64,000 nucleotides of DNA. It comes from Streptomyces sp. man185 (GTDB taxonomy: Bacteria > Actinomycetota > Actinomycetes > Streptomycetales > Streptomycetaceae). Positions 17,775 to 29,104 of the stretch are shown piece by piece. The stretch covers positions 62,976 through 126,975 of the forward strand of contig NTHE01000007.1 in the NCBI GenBank assembly GCA_002551355.1. Reading direction: 5' to 3'. The notes beneath the pieces were generated by a model. It made no database searches, was not told the origin of the DNA, and saw nothing but the letters and a program-made list of their open reading frames with translations. Position numbers and translations under genes: made by a program. Position 1 is the first letter of the stretch. Each line of letters starts with the position of its first letter.

Positions 17775-18854
17775 CTACAGCTCCGCGCGGAACGCCTCCG
17801 CCGCCTTCAGGAACAGGTCGTTGCCCTCGTTCTCGCCGATCGAGACCCGTACGCCCTCGCCCGCGAACGGCCGGACGACCACACCGGCCCGCTCACAGGC
17901 CCGCGCGAAGTCGACGGTCCGCTCACCGAGCCGCAGCCAGACGAAGTTCGCGTGCGACTCCGGCACCGTCCAGCCCTGGCGCACCAGCTCCGCACTCACC
18001 CGGGCCCGCTCGGCGACCAGCGAGCCGACCCGGCCCAGCAGCTCGTCCTCCGCGCGGAGCGAGGCCACCGCCGCGTCCTGGGCGAGCTGGCTCACGCCGA
18101 AGGGGACGGCGGTCTTGCGCAGCGCCGCGGCCACCGGCTCGTGGGCCACCGCGAAACCGACCCGCAGCCCGGCCAGACCGTAGGCCTTGGAGAAGGTCCG
18201 CAGCACCGCCACATTGGGCCGGTCCCGGTAGATCTCGATGCCGTCGGGGACGTCGGCGTCGCGGATGAACTCCTTGTACGCCTCGTCGAGCACCACCAGC
18301 ACATCGCTCGGCACCCGGTCGAGGAACCGTTCCAGCTCGACCCGGCGCACCACCGTGCCGGTGGGGTTGTTCGGGTTGCACACGAAGATCAGCCGGGTCC
18401 GGTCGGTGATCGCGTCCGCCATCGCGTCGAGGTCGTGCACATCGCCGTCGGTCAGCGGGACCTTGACCGAGGTCGCGCCGCTGACCTGGGTGATGATCGG
18501 GTACGCCTCGAAGGACCGCCAGGCGTAGATGACCTCGTCACCGGGGCCCGAGGTGGCCTGGAGCAGCTGCTGGGCCACGCCGACCGACCCGGTTCCGGTG
18601 GCGAGATGCGCCAGGGGCACACCGAAACGGTCGGCCAGCTCGTTCATCAGGCCGGTACATGCCATGTCCGGGTAACGGTTGAAGTTCCCGGCGGCGGCGA
18701 GCGCCGACTCCAGGACACCCGGCAGCGGCGGATAGGGATTCTCGTTGGAGGACAGCTTGTACGCGACCGGTCCGCCGGCCGCCGCCGGCTTCCCCGGCAC
18801 ATAGGCGGGAACGCCGTCCAGCTCGGCGCGCAGCTTGGGGCTCGTCTCGCTCAC
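17775..18854 (-). CDS. hisC: Histidinol-phosphate/aromatic aminotransferase
   Basis: Class I/II PLP-dependent aminotransferase of 359 aa. The PLP lysine lies in [15 protein letters not shown] and the Asn-Asp pair in NPNNPTGT and VLDEAYKEF; the C-terminal Arg that binds the carboxylate is in GEGVRVSIG. The family converts imidazole-acetol phosphate to histidinol phosphate, or acts on aromatic amino acids (Pat type). Streptomyces has another hisC in its histidine operon, so this stand-alone copy may serve mainly aromatic amino acids; sequence alone does not decide. It starts at the GTG at 18854 with a GGAGGA ribosome site. Confidence 0.9.
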   Translation of the reverse strand: MSETSPKLRAELDGVPAYVPGKPAAAGGPVAYKLSSNENPYPPLPGVLESALAAAGNFNRYPDMACTGLMNELADRFGVPLAHLATGTGSVGVAQQLLQATSGPGDEVIYAWRSFEAYPIITQVSGATSVKVPLTDGDVHDLDAMADAITDRTRLIFVCNPNNPTGTVVRRVELERFLDRVPSDVLVVLDEAYKEFIRDADVPDGIEIYRDRPNVAVLRTFSKAYGLAGLRVGFAVAHEPVAAALRKTAVPFGVSQLAQDAAVASLRAEDELLGRVGSLVAERARVSAELVRQGWTVPESHANFVWLRLGERTVDFARACERAGVVVRPFAGEGVRVSIGENEGNDLFLKAAEAFRAEL

Positions 18855-19259
18855 CGCAGGTCCTCCTCGACCGTCCGTTCACAGCAATACTGCACACCTT
18901 ATGAGGATTGGGCCCCGCTGCGAATGGCCCGAGCGGGAAATCGACCGCAGTGCCCGGGAATGGGGCCTCGCGCGGGGCCGGTCCGGGGACCCTGCCCGGG
19001 GGAGTGTTTCCCGTTCCGGCGCGCGCCGGTGGCTCGCGCCGTGGCGCGCGTCCCTCGAAGTGGTGAGTTGAGACCTCTTCGAGACATCGCACATACAGCA
19101 GGCTGCCTGCTCTCAGTACCTGAAACATGCATGCAATACGGGCCAACTGCCTTGCATTGCAGGGAATATGATGGACAGTGACCTTGCAGAAACGTGCCTG
19201 TCAACGTGCGCATATGCGACCGGACCGACCACCCCTCGGAGCCCTACTATCGGCTCGCC
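18855..19259. other. Divergent intergenic region between hisC and the LacI-type gene
   Basis: This 405-base gap carries both promoters. The part at 19110-19190 is AT-rich and holds repeated TTGCA/TGCAT words (around 19126, 19152 and 19183) that could form an operator, and a TATGAT at about 19167 that could be a -10 for the rightward gene. No convincing gene or structural RNA is seen. Confidence 0.4.
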
Positions 19260-20372
19260 ATGACAGCAGCAGGGAAGCACCAGGTGAGCCGGACGGAGAC
19301 CCCCCGGCGCAGCGGCCGGCCAGGACGGGCGGGGATCCGTGATGTGGCCGCCGCGGCCGGAGTCTCGATCACGACCGTCTCCGACGCGCTCAACGGCAAG
19401 GGCAGGCTCCCGGACGCCACCCGCCGCCATGTCCGCGAGGTCGCCGAGCGCCTGGGCTACCGCCCGTCCGCCGCGGCCCGAACCCTCCGTACGGGCAAGT
19501 CCGGTCTGATCGGCCTGACCGTGACCACGTACGGGAATGAACCTTTCACCTTCACCGAGTTCGCGTACTTCGCGGAGATGGCGAGAGCCGCGACCTCCGC
19601 GGCGCTCGCCCGCGGCTACGCCCTCGTCATCCTCCCCGCGACCTCCCGGCACGACGTCTGGTCGAACGTCGCGCTCGACGGGACCGTCGTCATCGACCCC
19701 TCCGACCAGGACCCGGTCGTCACCGAACTCGTCCGCCAGGGACTGCCCGTCGTCTCGGACGGCCGCCCGGCCGGGACGCTTCCCGTCACCGCCTGGGTCG
19801 ACAACGACCACCGGGCCGCCGTGCTCGACCTCCTCGACCATCTCGCCGCCGCCGGAGCCCGCCGCATCGGCCTGCTGACCGGCAACACCACCGACACCTA
19901 CACCCGGCTGTCCACCACCGCCTACCTCCACTGGTGCGAGCGGGTGGGCCAGGATCCCGTGTACGAGTCCTACCCGGCGCACGACCCCTGCGCGGGGGCG
20001 GTCGCCGCCGACCGGCTGCTCGCCCGCCCGGACCGCCCCGACGCGGTCTACGGGCTCTTCGACCCCAACGGCACCGACCTCCTCGCGGCGGCCCGCCGCT
20101 ACGGGCTGCGCGTCCCCGAGGACCTGCTGCTGGTCTGCTGCAGCGAGTCCACGGTGTACGCGGCCACCGAGCCGCCCATCACGACGCTCTCGCTGAAGCC
20201 CCGCCGGATCGGCACGGCCGTCGTCCAGCTCCTCATCGACGCCATCGAAGGCGTCCAGCACGACGGGCCGGTGGAGCAGGTCATACCGACGGAGCTCATC
20301 GTCCGGACCTCCTCGCAACGCCGCCCACCGCGCACCACGGTCAGCGCGCCGCGTTCCCCCAGCGGGGATTGA
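19260..20372 (+). CDS. LacI family transcriptional regulator
   Basis: DNA-binding protein of 370 aa. After a short basic leader, residues about 23-70 form a LacI helix-turn-helix (IRDVAAAAGVSITTVSDALNGKGRL) with the hinge helix RPSAAARTLRTGKS. The rest is a periplasmic-binding-protein-like sensor domain (GLIGLTVTTYGNE, ending SLKPRRIGTAVVQLLID). The inducer is unknown. I chose the ATG at 19260; the frame is open 22 codons further but those residues are not like a LacI N-terminus. Tandem TTGCA-type words upstream may be its own operator. Confidence 0.9.
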   Translation: MTAAGKHQVSRTETPRRSGRPGRAGIRDVAAAAGVSITTVSDALNGKGRLPDATRRHVREVAERLGYRPSAAARTLRTGKSGLIGLTVTTYGNEPFTFTEFAYFAEMARAATSAALARGYALVILPATSRHDVWSNVALDGTVVIDPSDQDPVVTELVRQGLPVVSDGRPAGTLPVTAWVDNDHRAAVLDLLDHLAAAGARRIGLLTGNTTDTYTRLSTTAYLHWCERVGQDPVYESYPAHDPCAGAVAADRLLARPDRPDAVYGLFDPNGTDLLAAARRYGLRVPEDLLLVCCSESTVYAATEPPITTLSLKPRRIGTAVVQLLIDAIEGVQHDGPVEQVIPTELIVRTSSQRRPPRTTVSAPRSPSGD

Positions 20373-20546
20373 TCGGCTCTTTTCGGACCAATCGGCCGGT
20401 GAACCGTGCGTGCGCCCGGATTCACCACCCCTGGTGCGTCACACAGATCGATCCGCATTCCTATGATGGGCGCACGACACCGCGGACCACCTCTACCAGG
20501 CAAGGCCCGTCAGGTGTACGGCGGCGCGACGGTGGTGGAGGGGTCG

Positions 20547-21728
20547 ATGACTCAGGGGGCCGGTCAGGAACCCGTGGTGCGGACGGCGACGTTGCGTGAC
20601 TTCCGGGTTCCGCCGTATGCGCAGACACCCGTGCCACCGCAGGCACAGGTGGCACCTCCGTCCACGGTGCCACCGCGTGCGCCGGAAGCACATCCGCCGG
20701 CGCCGGGTGCGCCCGTGCCACCGACCAGCGCATCCGTGCCGCCGCACGCCCCCGCACCGCACCGGCCCCCGCACCCCGGGAACGCCGTCGTGGGCGACGA
20801 GCAGCCGGAGGGCTACACGCCGACCGAGCGGGACCTCCCGGTCATCCGCCGCGGCGACACCGTCCAGGTGCAGTCGGTCTCGGAGCCGCGCCCCGTGTCC
20901 GACGACAGCCGCGGTCCGCTCTTCGTCGTCGGCGACGTCCACGGCTATCTGGCCGAGCTGCTGGCCGCCCTCGGTGAGCAGGGCCTCATCGACGCGGACG
21001 GGAACTGGGCCGCGGGCAACGCCCGGCTGTGGTTCCTCGGCGACTTCACCGACCGCGGCCCCGACGGCATCGGGGTCATCGACCTCGTCATGCGGCTCTC
21101 CGCCGAGGCGGCGGCGGCCGGCGGCTACTGCAAGGCCCTGATGGGCAACCACGAACTGCTGCTGCTCGGCGCCAAGCGGTTCGCCGACACCCCCGTCAAC
21201 TCCGGGGCCGGCACCGCCACTTTCCAGGCCGCCTGGCTGCTCAACGGCGGCCAGAAGACCGATATGGAGCGCCTCCAGGACGTCCACCTCCAGTGGATGT
21301 CCCGGCTCGACGCGGTCGTCGAGGAGGACGGGCATCTGCTGATGCACTCCGACACGACGGCCTACCTCGACTACGGGTCCACCATCGAGGACGTCAACGA
21401 CACGATCACGGCCATTCTCACGCGCAACGACGCCGACGAGTGCTGGGACCTCTTCCGCAAGCTCACCAAGCGGTTCGCCTTCCGTGACGAGGGCGGAGCC
21501 GACGCAGTGCGCGAGCTGATGGCGACGTACGGCGGACAGCGCGTCGTCCATGGCCACAGCCCTATTCCGTATCTCCTGGGCGAGGTCGGCCCGGAGGAGG
21601 GCGAGGACAGCTCGGGGCCTGTGATCAACGGGCCGCACGTGTACGCGGACGGCCTCGCCATCGCCATGGACGGCGGAGTGACCATGGCCGGAAAGCTGCT
21701 GGTGGTGCAACTCCCGCTGCATGACTGA
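20547..21728 (+). CDS. Calcineurin-like metallophosphoesterase with proline-rich N-terminus
   Basis: Protein of 393 aa. Residues 1-125 are low-complexity and rich in Pro and Ala. The phosphatase domain follows with the standard metal-binding blocks FVVGDVHGY, FLGDFTDRGPDG and MGNHELLLLG, then VHGHSPI near the C-terminus, which resembles PPP-type serine/threonine or symmetrical Ap4A phosphatases. Binuclear metal catalysis is therefore expected. The substrate is not known: phosphoprotein and dinucleoside polyphosphate are both reasonable. No signal peptide is visible. The ATG at 20547 follows a GGAGGGG site. Confidence 0.88.
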   Translation: MTQGAGQEPVVRTATLRDFRVPPYAQTPVPPQAQVAPPSTVPPRAPEAHPPAPGAPVPPTSASVPPHAPAPHRPPHPGNAVVGDEQPEGYTPTERDLPVIRRGDTVQVQSVSEPRPVSDDSRGPLFVVGDVHGYLAELLAALGEQGLIDADGNWAAGNARLWFLGDFTDRGPDGIGVIDLVMRLSAEAAAAGGYCKALMGNHELLLLGAKRFADTPVNSGAGTATFQAAWLLNGGQKTDMERLQDVHLQWMSRLDAVVEEDGHLLMHSDTTAYLDYGSTIEDVNDTITAILTRNDADECWDLFRKLTKRFAFRDEGGADAVRELMATYGGQRVVHGHSPIPYLLGEVGPEEGEDSSGPVINGPHVYADGLAIAMDGGVTMAGKLLVVQLPLHD

Positions 21729-21931
21729 CCGTCGGCGGGGAAGACGCTTCAGGTTCCGCCCGCGCCGACCTCGCCGATCGCCGGACCCGTCACCGGGCCC
21801 AATTCTGGAAACACCCTGTCACCCCGTGCCGTGAGCGCTCTACCATCGGCGTATCAGTGGCAGGCTCTCCTCCGTTTCCGCCCGATCGCCCGATCCACGC
21901 GGGCAGCCGGGCACCGACGGAGCATCGGGGG

Positions 21932-22762
21932 ATGCAGATGACAAGCGCTCCGCACCTGCTGGCCGAGGACGGACCCGAGTACGAGCGGATCCTGGGCGAC
22001 GCACTGCGCCACGCTCACGAACGCCCGGACCTGGAGGGCGTCGGGGACCGGCTCAACACCGAACAGCTGCGCACCATGGCGCTCGGCGCCACGGCGCTGA
22101 TCACCGCGGCCGCGGCCACGGAGTACGAGCACTACGTCAAGGCCCGCGGCGAGCTGCGCCGGGCGCCGACCGCCGAAGGAGCCGACGCGCTCCCGGGCCT
22201 GGACGGGCCGCAGAGCACGGCGGCCGGATCGGGCGCCGGCATAGGCGCGGTCATCACGGTCCTCACCCCGCTGCTGGCCGGCACCGCGGCCGTCATCTTC
22301 CTGCTCGTCGGCTACCTGCTCAAGGCCGTCGGCCCGTCGCTGACGTTCGGCCGCTCCATGGTCACGGCCGGATGGTTCTTCGCCTGCGTCGCCGCCGCGG
22401 CGATCCTGGTCGCCGCGGTCGGGCTGCTCGTCACCGCCCTCCGCAACGGCGCGACGTCCCTGGCCGCCGAGGAGGAGGAACAGGAGCTTCCGGAGGAGGT
22501 GGCGCGGGCCAGGGAGGCCTGGCGCCACGCCCTGCTGGAGCGCGGCATCCTCCCGTTCCTCCGGGACGCCCTGGCCGACCCCACCGCGGGGCCCGCCGCG
22601 CGGACCCCGCACCGTTCGCCCAACCGCATCCCGAAGGTCGGCTACAGCAGGCCGGACTTCTCCGGCCCGGACGACGGCCCGGCGGCCGGCCCCCGGCCGA
22701 CCTTCACCAGCCCCGATTTCACGAGCCCGGACTTCGGCGGCCCGGAGCACCAGCCGGACTGA
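21932..22762 (+). CDS. Hypothetical membrane protein
   Basis: Protein of 276 aa that I cannot assign to a known function. Residues 1-75 are soluble and acidic. Two strongly hydrophobic segments lie at about 85-125 and 130-165, followed by a charged region (EEEEQELPEEVARAREAW) that probably forms a helix. The C-terminal 50 residues contain a repeated pattern SPDFTSPDF/GP-DF and are rich in Pro, Gly and Asp. The start could be the ATG at 21932 or the one six bases later. Its 3' end converges on the DUF805 gene across a hairpin. Confidence 0.8.
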   Translation: MQMTSAPHLLAEDGPEYERILGDALRHAHERPDLEGVGDRLNTEQLRTMALGATALITAAAATEYEHYVKARGELRRAPTAEGADALPGLDGPQSTAAGSGAGIGAVITVLTPLLAGTAAVIFLLVGYLLKAVGPSLTFGRSMVTAGWFFACVAAAAILVAAVGLLVTALRNGATSLAAEEEEQELPEEVARAREAWRHALLERGILPFLRDALADPTAGPAARTPHRSPNRIPKVGYSRPDFSGPDDGPAAGPRPTFTSPDFTSPDFGGPEHQPD

Positions 22763-22837
22763 GACCGGCGCGGACCTCGGTCTCCGGTTCCGGCCGCGGT
22801 CCGGACCTCTGCGCCTTCCGGCTCCCGGACACACCGC

Positions 22838-22868
22838 GGGCCGGGGCGGCAAGTGCCGCGCCCGGCCC
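22838..22868. terminator. Bidirectional terminator hairpin
   Basis: GC-rich imperfect inverted repeat (arms about 22838-22851 and 22854-22868) between two convergent genes, placed to end transcription from both sides. Confidence 0.6.
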
Positions 22869-22900
22869 GGGAGATGCTCCGGAAGGACCGGAGCGGTGGA

Positions 22901-23257
22901 TCAGATGGCCTGCGGAGCCAGCTTCGGGTTGACGCCGTGCTCGTTCGTCTCCGGCTTGCCCTCCGAGGCGAGGAAGACGATCAGGATGATGCCGCCGACC
23001 AGGGGGATCAGCGCGATCAGCAGCCACCAGCCCGAGCGGCCGGTGTCGTGCAGGCGGCGCACGCCGACCGCGAGCGTCGGGATGATGATCGCGATGGCGT
23101 AGATGTAGGACAGGAAGTCCGCGCCGATCAGGGCACCGATGATCGACAGCACCAGGCTGATGACGAAGCTGATGAGCGCGAACATCCAGTACTCCTTGCG
23201 GCGCGCACGTCCGCTGAAGCCTGCGTAGTTCTTGAGTACTGCCAGGTACCAGTTCAT
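22901..23257 (-). CDS. DUF805 family membrane protein
   Basis: Small integral membrane protein of 118 aa. The N-terminus NWYLAVLKNYAGFSGRARRKEYWMF is the DUF805 signature, followed by about three transmembrane segments and the conserved RRLHDTGRSGWW block. The function of the family is unknown. The ATG at 23257 follows a GGGGAGGGG ribosome site. A possible operator with ACTTTC/GAAAGT half sites lies about 40-65 bases upstream. Confidence 0.93.
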   Translation of the reverse strand: MNWYLAVLKNYAGFSGRARRKEYWMFALISFVISLVLSIIGALIGADFLSYIYAIAIIIPTLAVGVRRLHDTGRSGWWLLIALIPLVGGIILIVFLASEGKPETNEHGVNPKLAPQAI

Positions 23258-23596
23258 GGTGAATCCCCTCCCCGGGCCCCCGTTCAGGGCCGTTAACTTT
23301 CAGCCAAGCAAGCCGGAAAGTAAGCCACAGATAAGGAACGGGTCAAGCCCAGTAGACGCAACGGGGAAACGTACATCCAGCTGCCACACGACTGTGTCCA
23401 TACTGTCGCTTAACAAGGCAGCTAAACGACACAAAGACCAATAGAACGCCTGAAGTTGGCCAATCGGAGCAGAACGGATCACCGTGCGGCAAGGGAAGTG
23501 CATCCACCTGATGAGGGACGACGACAAGCGGTACGCGGTGGGTTTCGCGGAGGCGGACCGGCCGGGCCCGGTGGCCTGGCGGTCCCCCTCCGCTGA
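23258..23596. other. AT-richer intergenic region between DUF805 and thiC genes
   Basis: About 340 bases of clearly lower GC than the surrounding genes (23300-23500 looks close to 50 percent GC). It contains an inverted ACTTTC/GAAAGT pair at about 23297-23322 in the leader of the DUF805 gene. No tRNA or clear protein is visible; a 54-codon GTG frame at 23484-23648 runs through the thiC terminator and is not convincing. Confidence 0.4.
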
Positions 23597-23619
23597 GGCC
23601 GCCGGTTCAGCCGGCGGCC
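23597..23619. terminator. thiC terminator hairpin
   Basis: Perfect 9-base inverted repeat (23597-23605 and 23611-23619, GGCCGCCGG with its complement) and a 5-base loop, 8 bases after the thiC stop. Confidence 0.7.
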
Positions 23620-23626
23620 GGGCGGG

Positions 23627-25564
<1,938 letters not shown>

Positions 25565-25643
25565 TGTGCAAAGGTGCCTCCACGCTAGCGTCCTTTCCGG
25601 CGAGCTGACCAGAGGGCCCTCCTGTTCTTGCGATGATCGCCCC

Positions 25644-26990
25644 GTGACCTCCCCCCAAAACGACCCCGCGTCCCGGCCGCCCCAGGGCCACGCCCACGGC
25701 CACACCCACAGCCACGGGCCGGCCGCCCCGGTCTCCCGGCACCTGCGCAAGGTCATCGCCGCCGTACTGATCCCGTTCGCCACGGCGGTCGTCGTCGGCC
25801 TGATCGCGTTCTGGCCCGGCGGCGTACCCGACCACGAGCGCACCGGCGTCGGATTCGACCGGCAGACCCAGGACGGCAAGGTCGTCCAGGTGGTCCAGGT
25901 CGACTGCGCGGACGTCAACGCCGCGCAGGTGCCGCCGACCGGCGACACCTCCACGCCCTCGGGGCGGGAGGCCGTCAACGAGCAGGAAGGGGAATGCGCG
26001 AAGGCCACCGTCGAGGTGACCAGCGGCGACGACAAGGGCCGCAGGTTCGTCGAGGTGGTCCAGCCGGACGCGCCCCGCCAGCTGAAGGAGGGTCAGGGCG
26101 TGGTCGTGGCGTACGCGCCCGACGCGCCGCGCGACCTCCAGTACTCCGTGACCGATGTGAACCGGAAGGTCCCGATGGCGCTGCTGGCCGGGATCTTCGC
26201 CCTGGCGGTGGTCCTGGTGGGCCGGATGCGCGGGGTGATGGCGCTGGTGGCGCTGGCCGTGTCGTTCGCCGTGCTGACCCTGTTCATCCTGCCGGCGATC
26301 CTGCAGGGCTCGAATCCGCTGGTCGTGGCGGTGATCGGGGCCAGCGCGATCATGCTGGCGGCCCTCTACCTGTGCCACGGGGTGACGGCCCGTACGTCGG
26401 TAGCGGTCGTCGGCACGCTGATCTCACTGCTGCTGATCGGGCTGCTGGGCTCCCTGTTCATCGGCTGGGCGAGCCTGAGCGGCAACACGGACGACAACAC
26501 CGGTCTCATCCACGGCCTCTACCCGGACATCGATATGAGCGGCCTGCTGCTGGCCGGCATCATCATCGGTTCCCTCGGGGTGCTCGACGATGTGACGGTC
26601 ACCCAGACCTCCGCCGTCTGGGAACTGCACCAGGCGGACCCGGAGATGGGTTGGAAGGGGCTGTACCGGGCAGGTATCCGGATCGGAAGGGACCACATCG
26701 CCTCGGTGGTCAACACCCTGGTGCTGGCGTACGCGGGCGCGGCGCTGCCGCTGCTGCTGCTCTTCTCCATCGCCCAGAGCAGTGTGGGGACGGTGGCCAA
26801 CAGCGAGCTGGTCGCCGAGGAGATCGTCCGCACGCTGGTCGGGTCGATCGGCCTGGTCGCCTCGGTGCCGGTGACCACGGTGCTCGCCGCGCTGGTCGTC
26901 TCCGCGGACCGGCCGGGGTCGGGCGGCGCGCAGGCGGCCACAGCCGCACCCACGCGGACCGGCCGGGGCCGTCGCCGCAAGACGGGGTGA
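25644..26990 (+). CDS. YibE/F family membrane protein with His-rich N-terminus
   Basis: Integral membrane protein of 448 aa. The first 30 residues contain an alternating His stretch (GHAHGHTHSHG) that looks able to bind metal ions. A transmembrane anchor (about 40-58) is followed by an extracytoplasmic domain of about 100 residues and then seven or so transmembrane helices with the family blocks GASAIMLAALYLCHG and SLGVLDDVTVTQTSAVWELHQ. The transport function proposed for YibE/F proteins is not established. The GTG at 25644 is divergent from thiC; a shared promoter region of about 80 bases lies between the riboswitch and this gene. Confidence 0.9.
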   Translation: MTSPQNDPASRPPQGHAHGHTHSHGPAAPVSRHLRKVIAAVLIPFATAVVVGLIAFWPGGVPDHERTGVGFDRQTQDGKVVQVVQVDCADVNAAQVPPTGDTSTPSGREAVNEQEGECAKATVEVTSGDDKGRRFVEVVQPDAPRQLKEGQGVVVAYAPDAPRDLQYSVTDVNRKVPMALLAGIFALAVVLVGRMRGVMALVALAVSFAVLTLFILPAILQGSNPLVVAVIGASAIMLAALYLCHGVTARTSVAVVGTLISLLLIGLLGSLFIGWASLSGNTDDNTGLIHGLYPDIDMSGLLLAGIIIGSLGVLDDVTVTQTSAVWELHQADPEMGWKGLYRAGIRIGRDHIASVVNTLVLAYAGAALPLLLLFSIAQSSVGTVANSELVAEEIVRTLVGSIGLVASVPVTTVLAALVVSADRPGSGGAQAATAAPTRTGRGRRRKTG

Positions 26991-27034
26991 CGGGGCGTCG
27001 CGACGGGGTCACGGGGCATCGGGTGCGCGCCCGG

Positions 27035-27472
27035 TCAGCCGGCGTTCTGCTCCTCGGCGAGGATGCGGCCGAGCGCATCCTCCAGGTTCCCGTCGAAGTC
27101 ACCGAGCGTGTGCTCCTGACCGAGCGGCACAAGCTTGTCCGTCCGGTCGAGAAACGCCACCAGCGGTGCCGTCCCCGCCCGGAACAGCGCGCGATCAGCG
27201 CCGACCTGAAGCCGGATGTGCACATCGCCGAGTCCCTCGGGCTCGGTGGGGCCGATGTGCACATCTCCGTCGCCGCTCGGGCTGTTGAGCCCGTCCAGCA
27301 GCAGTTCGCGGCCGAATGCCCAGGTCACAGGGGCATCGCCGGGCAGGTGGAACGTCATCCGGATGGCGTACGGATCGCCGACCTCGTACCGGAGCTCCAC
27401 CGGAATACGGAACGAGAGCTCCTCGGAGACGAGGAAGCTCATCATGACCTCTGCTTGAACCGACTCGCGCAT
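27035..27472 (-). CDS. ssgA: Sporulation/cell division activator SsgA
   Basis: SsgA-like protein (SALP) of 145 aa, found only in sporulating actinomycetes. The sequence from MRESVQAEVMMSFLVSEEL through FHLPGDAPVTWAFGRELL to APLVAFLDRTDKLVPLGQE is highly typical of SsgA, and the length fits the S. griseus-type protein. It activates septum formation during aerial-hypha sporulation and influences where FtsZ rings and germ tubes form. Its activator gene ssgR lies immediately upstream in the same orientation, 101 bases away; in S. coelicolor SsgR is required for ssgA transcription. Confidence 0.96.
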   Translation of the reverse strand: MRESVQAEVMMSFLVSEELSFRIPVELRYEVGDPYAIRMTFHLPGDAPVTWAFGRELLLDGLNSPSGDGDVHIGPTEPEGLGDVHIRLQVGADRALFRAGTAPLVAFLDRTDKLVPLGQEHTLGDFDGNLEDALGRILAEEQNAG

Positions 27473-27573
27473 CGTTCAACCCCGCAGTAGATGAAACTGG
27501 CCAGGAATGATCCCCCATGGCCCTATTGACGCCATCGTGGTGCACGCGATAGCAGATCACAAGGAGTGATTTT

Positions 27574-28350
27574 TCAGATACTGATAGAGAACACGAACGA
27601 ACGCAAGAGGCTGGCGACTTCGCCACGTAGCTGTTCGACTGCGGGCAGCAACCGATCTTCCCGGTCCAGGGGTACGGAAATGGCCATCGCCGCAATGGTG
27701 GCACCGGCCGTGACCGGAATCGCGGCGCAGACGGTCCCCAGTGCGTACTCCTGGCGTTCGATGACCGGTTCACCTCGTCGGAGGGTGCGCAGCCGTTCCA
27801 GAAGCGTGGCGCGATCTCGCACTGAGTAACGGGTGAGGGGGCGCACGGGGTGCCGGTCGAGGTGGTCCTCGCGGGCCCTCTCGTCGAGTTGGGCGAGCAG
27901 ACACTGGCCGATGGCGTGCGCGTGGGCGGTCTCCCGGAACGAGGCCCACTCCTCCACCGCCGGGGTGTCGGGAGCGTCCGCGACCGCGATCAGATCGATC
28001 TCGCCGTCGCAGTAGACGGCGCAGTACACCGGTGCCCCGATGACGTCCCGCCAGCGGTCGAGGGAGTCGGCGACGGAGGTGAGGCGCGGGCGGCTCCTGA
28101 CGGCGGGTGCGGCGGTCAGATTCTCGGCGGCCGCGCCGAAGAGGAAGACACCGTTCTCGCGGCGGAGATAGCCCTCATGGGTGAGGGTGCGCAGCAAGTG
28201 GTACGCGGTCGGCAGCGGAAGCCCCGCCTCACGCGCCAGTTGCTTGGCAGGCGCCCCGTCCCGATGGGCGCCCACAGCCTCCAGCAGCCTCAACGCCCGC
28301 TGAACCGAACCGATCAACGTCGGGACAGCGGTGCTCGATGCCGTGGTCAA
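27574..28350 (-). CDS. ssgR: IclR family regulator SsgR, activator of ssgA
   Basis: Transcription factor of 258 aa. The N-terminal winged helix (VQRALRLLEAVGAHRDGAPAKQLAREAGLP) and the C-terminal effector domain ending ALGTVCAAIPVTAGATIAAMAISVP are those of IclR proteins. Adjacency to ssgA identifies it as SsgR. The first start codon in frame is TTG at 28350, an uncommon choice; no good ATG or GTG exists before the helix-turn-helix, so it is probably correct. The 385 bases upstream are non-coding and would hold its promoter. Confidence 0.93.
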   Translation of the reverse strand: MTTASSTAVPTLIGSVQRALRLLEAVGAHRDGAPAKQLAREAGLPLPTAYHLLRTLTHEGYLRRENGVFLFGAAAENLTAAPAVRSRPRLTSVADSLDRWRDVIGAPVYCAVYCDGEIDLIAVADAPDTPAVEEWASFRETAHAHAIGQCLLAQLDERAREDHLDRHPVRPLTRYSVRDRATLLERLRTLRRGEPVIERQEYALGTVCAAIPVTAGATIAAMAISVPLDREDRLLPAVEQLRGEVASLLRSFVFSISI

Positions 28351-28735
28351 AGGTCACCCCCAGGCATGGTGACGGGCCGTCGGCCCTCCCGTGGGGGCCG
28401 CCCCCACGGGCCTGCCGCGATCCCGAGGACCGGAGGGTCCGAAGATCCGGTGACCCGTGACCGGCGAGGACCGGTCCGGGCGCCGGCGATCGGAGGCCAA
28501 CGACCGGACTGTCGTACCCAGGACCGATCAGGCGATCGATATGGTGACGGAAGGTCACATTCCGGATGGCGGCAGCGTTTTGCCACTGTATCGGCCGGCT
28601 GCGGCAGACGGGTGGTTTCCTCCGGGACTTAGCTCTGCTGGGCTAATCCCCCGGGCCGGAGCCGAACGTGCCGCTTCCTGCTGGCCCGGGCCGGACGGAG
28701 CGGACCGGGCCCCGCGCCGGCCCGCGGTCCGTGTA
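28351..28735. other. Intergenic region upstream of ssgR
   Basis: This 385-base gap contains the leftward ssgR promoter and the 3' end of the DUF5326 gene. Several GC-rich inverted repeats are present (for example around 28370-28415 and 28640-28720) that could terminate the DUF5326 transcript. I see no gene or known RNA. Confidence 0.35.
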
Positions 28736-28954
28736 CTACCAGTCACCGCGCGAGGACGACGACGACATGAACTTGCGGACGACGAAGATCAGTCCGCCGA
28801 TCAGGACGACGAAGATCAGCGCCTTGAAGAGCAAGCCGATCACGAAGCCGACCACGCTGGCGATCAGACCGCCGAACACGAAGATCGCAATGACGGGCAC
28901 CGCGATCCACTTCACCCACCAGGGCATTCCCGCGAATATCTCCCGCACGGCCAT
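28736..28954 (-). CDS. DUF5326 family small membrane protein
   Basis: 72 aa with two adjoining transmembrane segments (about 11-33 and 36-60), the start MAVREIFAGMPWWVKWIAVP and a Ser-rich C-terminus. Its close match to the actinobacterial DUF5326 pattern and its constant place near ssgR suggest a genuine gene. The function is unknown. Confidence 0.88.
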   Translation of the reverse strand: MAVREIFAGMPWWVKWIAVPVIAIFVFGGLIASVVGFVIGLLFKALIFVVLIGGLIFVVRKFMSSSSSRGDW

Positions 28955-29104
28955 CGCCTCTACCTCGTCTCTCTGAGTCCTTGCCTCGATGCTAAAGGCG
29001 CGAAGGGCCCCGCCGGGGCTGGGCAGCCCTTGAAGACCCCTGATCTCGCCCCTAGGGATCCCCGAGGATGACGCGCGCTCCCGGCAGGTCCGGGAACAGG
29101 CGCC

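Noticed and set aside
27473..27573. AdpA binding site before ssgA (TGGCCAGGAA at 27498)
   Set aside because: Only a partial match to the AdpA consensus TGGCSNGWWY; not strong enough to annotate.
28600..28735. Structured RNA in the ssgR upstream region
   Set aside because: GC-rich inverted repeats are present but I could not match them to a known riboswitch or small RNA.
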